From JBKBIP01 sp046297495 (GTDB lineage Bacteria > Planctomycetota > Planctomycetia > Gemmatales > Gemmataceae): 61,463 nt of DNA. Of the stretch, positions 60,034 to 61,463 are shown piece by piece. A program made the translations under genes and the position numbers. The notes under the pieces are model-generated. The model ran no database searches, had not been told where the DNA came from, and saw nothing but the letters and a program-made list of their open reading frames with translations. The stretch covers positions 1 to 61,463 of the forward strand of contig JBKBIP010000033.1 in the NCBI GenBank assembly GCA_046297495.1, given 5' to 3'. Each line of letters begins with the position of its first letter. The first letter of the stretch is position 1.

Positions 60034-61332
60034 TCAGCGCGTTTTCCGCAGCGCGCGCACGTACCAGCGGTCAATGTGCCAGGCGTCGGCGCGACTGGGC
60101 GGCAAGCGGATATGGGTATCGGCTAGATGGTCGCGCAATGTCTCGACCACGGCAGGATCAGCGAGCGCGACGATCACGGAGCCGAACAGCTCCGCACCAG
60201 ACGCCAGCCGCATCTCAAAGGGCAGAGCGAAATAGAGCCGCGGGGTTTCTCGGTCGAGCCACCAGTCCAGTATCGGTTCGTCTTCCGGCAGCCACAACGA
60301 CTCGACGGGTTTGGGGGATGTCTGAAATAGGTCCACGATTTGCCGGGGGGACTCGTCCCGATCCAACGGCTCCTGGGTGAGCATGTCCTCGGCAAAGCGG
60401 ATGGGTATTTCCGCCAGCTCCCCTTGATCGACGCGCGCCTGCCAATGCCGCACCTGATCGTAGGCTTGCCGACGCAGTCGGGCCAGGCTTTCCCCCAACG
60501 GCGACCAGCGCGGCGTGATCTGAATATGGACGACATCGATTTGCCATTGCCGGCCGGGAAAAGCGGGGGGAGTGGCTCGACTTTCCCGCCCCCAGACCGG
60601 CACCACGGCATCATACTCTCCTTCAGGCCGACGCAGGCGGTACGTCAACTCGACGCGCAAGCCGCCGCCGTCGTCATCGCCGACGTAGTCCCAGCGGCGC
60701 ACGCCTTGCGCTTGCCAACGCGAAGCATCCTCGATCCCGTGGCATAGCCTCACTGTCACCGCATCGTCCATCGTGATGGTTCGCTCGTCCAGTTTCAGGA
60801 TGGAAAGCCTCACCAGGTTGTTTTGCTGGAAGCGGAGCCAGGCGCCGGGGCCAGATGGTGTCATGCCAAATCGAAACTTCAACAAGTCGGCCTGGCTCGG
60901 ATCGATTGGTTGGCGTTGGGCGGGGGGCAAGGTTTGCCAGAAAGCCGCCGCCAGCTCTTCTTTTTCCAGACGGCCCAACCATTCGTCGGTGAAGGATTGC
61001 GCCTGGTAACGAATGGCCCGTTCCGTGGCGGCGTAGTAGGCAAGGTACGTCAAACCCGGGACAATTCCTAGCCATATACCCCAGACGGCGAGCGCTTGGC
61101 CCGACAGCGCTTCGGGACAGCGCCGGTCTCGAAACCAAGCCACGTAAGACAGGACCGCCCCCAGCCCCGAGACAGCCGATAGCCAAGGCATGAGCAACGG
61201 CGTGCCGGAGCGGAACGCGAGCAGGCCCAAGATGCCCAGGACCAGAGCCGTCAGTGTCGAGACAGCGAATCCCGCGACGGCCAACGCCGACACGGGCCGA
61301 TAGGCGGGTTCAGGAAGGGAAGGAAGTGACAT
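60034..61332 (-). CDS. Hypothetical multi-helix membrane protein, 432 residues
   Basis: An unrecognised protein of about 432 residues. Three hydrophobic stretches (about 14-36, 44-62 and 82-105, for example ALAVAGFAVSTLTALVLGIL and AVWGIWLGIVPGLTYLAYYA) form an N-terminal membrane unit. The remainder (about 115-432) is soluble, with repeated beta patterns such as IHTPRWSPLGESLARLRRQA and GVRRWDYVGDDDGGGLRVEL, and the end is ADAWHIDRWYVRALRKTR. The frame is open from 61431; the upstream 33 residues include the poly-proline made by the G run (61354-61381) and are doubtful. ATG 61332 has only a weak site. Related proteins occur in Gemmataceae as conserved hypothetical proteins. The role is unknown. 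Confidence 0.7.
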   Translation of the reverse strand: MSLPSLPEPAYRPVSALAVAGFAVSTLTALVLGILGLLAFRSGTPLLMPWLSAVSGLGAVLSYVAWFRDRRCPEALSGQALAVWGIWLGIVPGLTYLAYYAATERAIRYQAQSFTDEWLGRLEKEELAAAFWQTLPPAQRQPIDPSQADLLKFRFGMTPSGPGAWLRFQQNNLVRLSILKLDERTITMDDAVTVRLCHGIEDASRWQAQGVRRWDYVGDDDGGGLRVELTYRLRRPEGEYDAVVPVWGRESRATPPAFPGRQWQIDVVHIQITPRWSPLGESLARLRRQAYDQVRHWQARVDQGELAEIPIRFAEDMLTQEPLDRDESPRQIVDLFQTSPKPVESLWLPEDEPILDWWLDRETPRLYFALPFEMRLASGAELFGSVIVALADPAVVETLRDHLADTHIRLPPSRADAWHIDRWYVRALRKTR

Positions 61333-61353
61333 GGCAGTAGCTGCGGAAGGTGC

Positions 61354-61381
61354 GGGGGGGGGGGGGGGGGGGGGGGGGGGG
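61354..61381. repeat. 28-base G homopolymer near the right end
   Basis: A run of 28 G, which would code for about nine proline residues of a minus-strand frame. It is close to the window end, like the C-rich tract at the other end, so slippage or an assembly artefact is likely. A real phase-variable tract upstream of the 60034-61332 gene cannot be excluded. Confidence 0.85.
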
Positions 61382-61463
61382 AGGGATGCCCGTCGCTCAT
61401 CTGCTGCACGAATTGCCGCTTCATTCCTCACTGCCTTTCCCCGGAGCGATGTTGTGCGTTCAA

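Noticed and set aside
61354..61431. Upstream extension of the 60034-61332 gene through the G tract
   Set aside because: It adds a poly-proline stretch created by a suspect homopolymer; ATG 61332 starts where the sequence regains normal protein character.
1..61463. tRNA, rRNA or transposase genes
   Set aside because: I looked for T-loop type GTTCGA patterns and IS-like open frames by eye and found none convincing; a tRNAscan-SE and ISfinder search would be decisive.

Overview
The window looks like a complete or near-complete contig from a planctomycete, most likely of the Gemmataceae type. The evidence is the gene content: DUF1501 proteins with twin-arginine signals, a PSCyt1/DUF1549/DUF1553 protein, a cytochrome-WD40-prepeptidase protein, a PQQ-type propeller, secreted acetylxylan-esterase-like hydrolases, an ECF sigma factor, G+C-rich DNA and frequent GTG/TTG starts. 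A sterol-reductase homologue also fits, because sterols are known in Gemmata. The genus cannot be named from sequence alone. The ends carry homopolymer tracts (C-rich at 1-71, 28 G at 61354-61381) and there is one run of 96 N at 21172-21267, so this is a draft assembly. I found no tRNA, rRNA, transposase, integrase or CRISPR array.

Layout. 1-2.6 kb: a sterol C14/C7-reductase-like membrane enzyme and a geranylgeranyl-reductase-family flavoprotein, same strand. 2.7-6.4 kb: a secreted HEAT-like/GPFD protein overlapping a PQQ-type propeller, then a plant-type acyl-ACP desaturase. 6.5-11.7 kb: a giant FAD/Fe-S 2-hydroxyacid dehydrogenase, an ECF sigma factor and an acyl-CoA dehydrogenase, all on the minus strand. 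12-17.8 kb: a membrane-anchored zinc-ribbon/WD40 protein, a small unknown protein, a Trm112-like protein and an M1 metallopeptidase fused to an Omp85-like beta barrel. 17.8-22 kb: an ABC-2 permease, an MFS transporter beside the gap, and an unknown protein. 22.1-27.6 kb: the most striking locus, a P1B-type metal ATPase fused in frame to an HflK-like SPFH domain, followed by separate HflC-like and HflK-like genes with no FtsH protease gene. 27.6-32.5 kb: a HAD phosphatase and a DUF1553 to DUF1501 pair. 33-39.6 kb: an acetate-CoA ligase/GNAT fusion, a PEGA-like small membrane protein, a DUF1294 protein and a PPDK/rifampin-phosphotransferase-like hybrid. 40-51.7 kb: the cytochrome-WD40 protein, an esterase, a DUF1080 remnant, hemB, a class-V aminotransferase, an isochorismatase-type hydrolase, a TAT hydrolase and a second DUF1501. 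51.9-61.4 kb: an MgtC protein, a GT4 to glgC pair, a D-threonine-aldolase-type enzyme, proB, a CpaB-like protein, larB and an unknown membrane protein.

How the genes work together. Most genes are single housekeeping or surface functions. Clear multi-gene units are 2763-5146 (overlapping), 22176-27581 (metal ATPase/SPFH, with a 4-base overlap between the last two genes), 29958-28467 (DUF1553/DUF1501), and 55257-52895 (glycosyltransferase then glgC). The SPFH proteins probably form a large membrane ring into which the metal ATPase is built.

The intergenic DNA is rich in palindromic and tandem repeats of several families: a near-identical 81-83 bp pair with a degenerate third copy, a 69-bp tandem, and several 15-20 bp-armed inverted repeats. 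Some overlap the 3' ends of genes.
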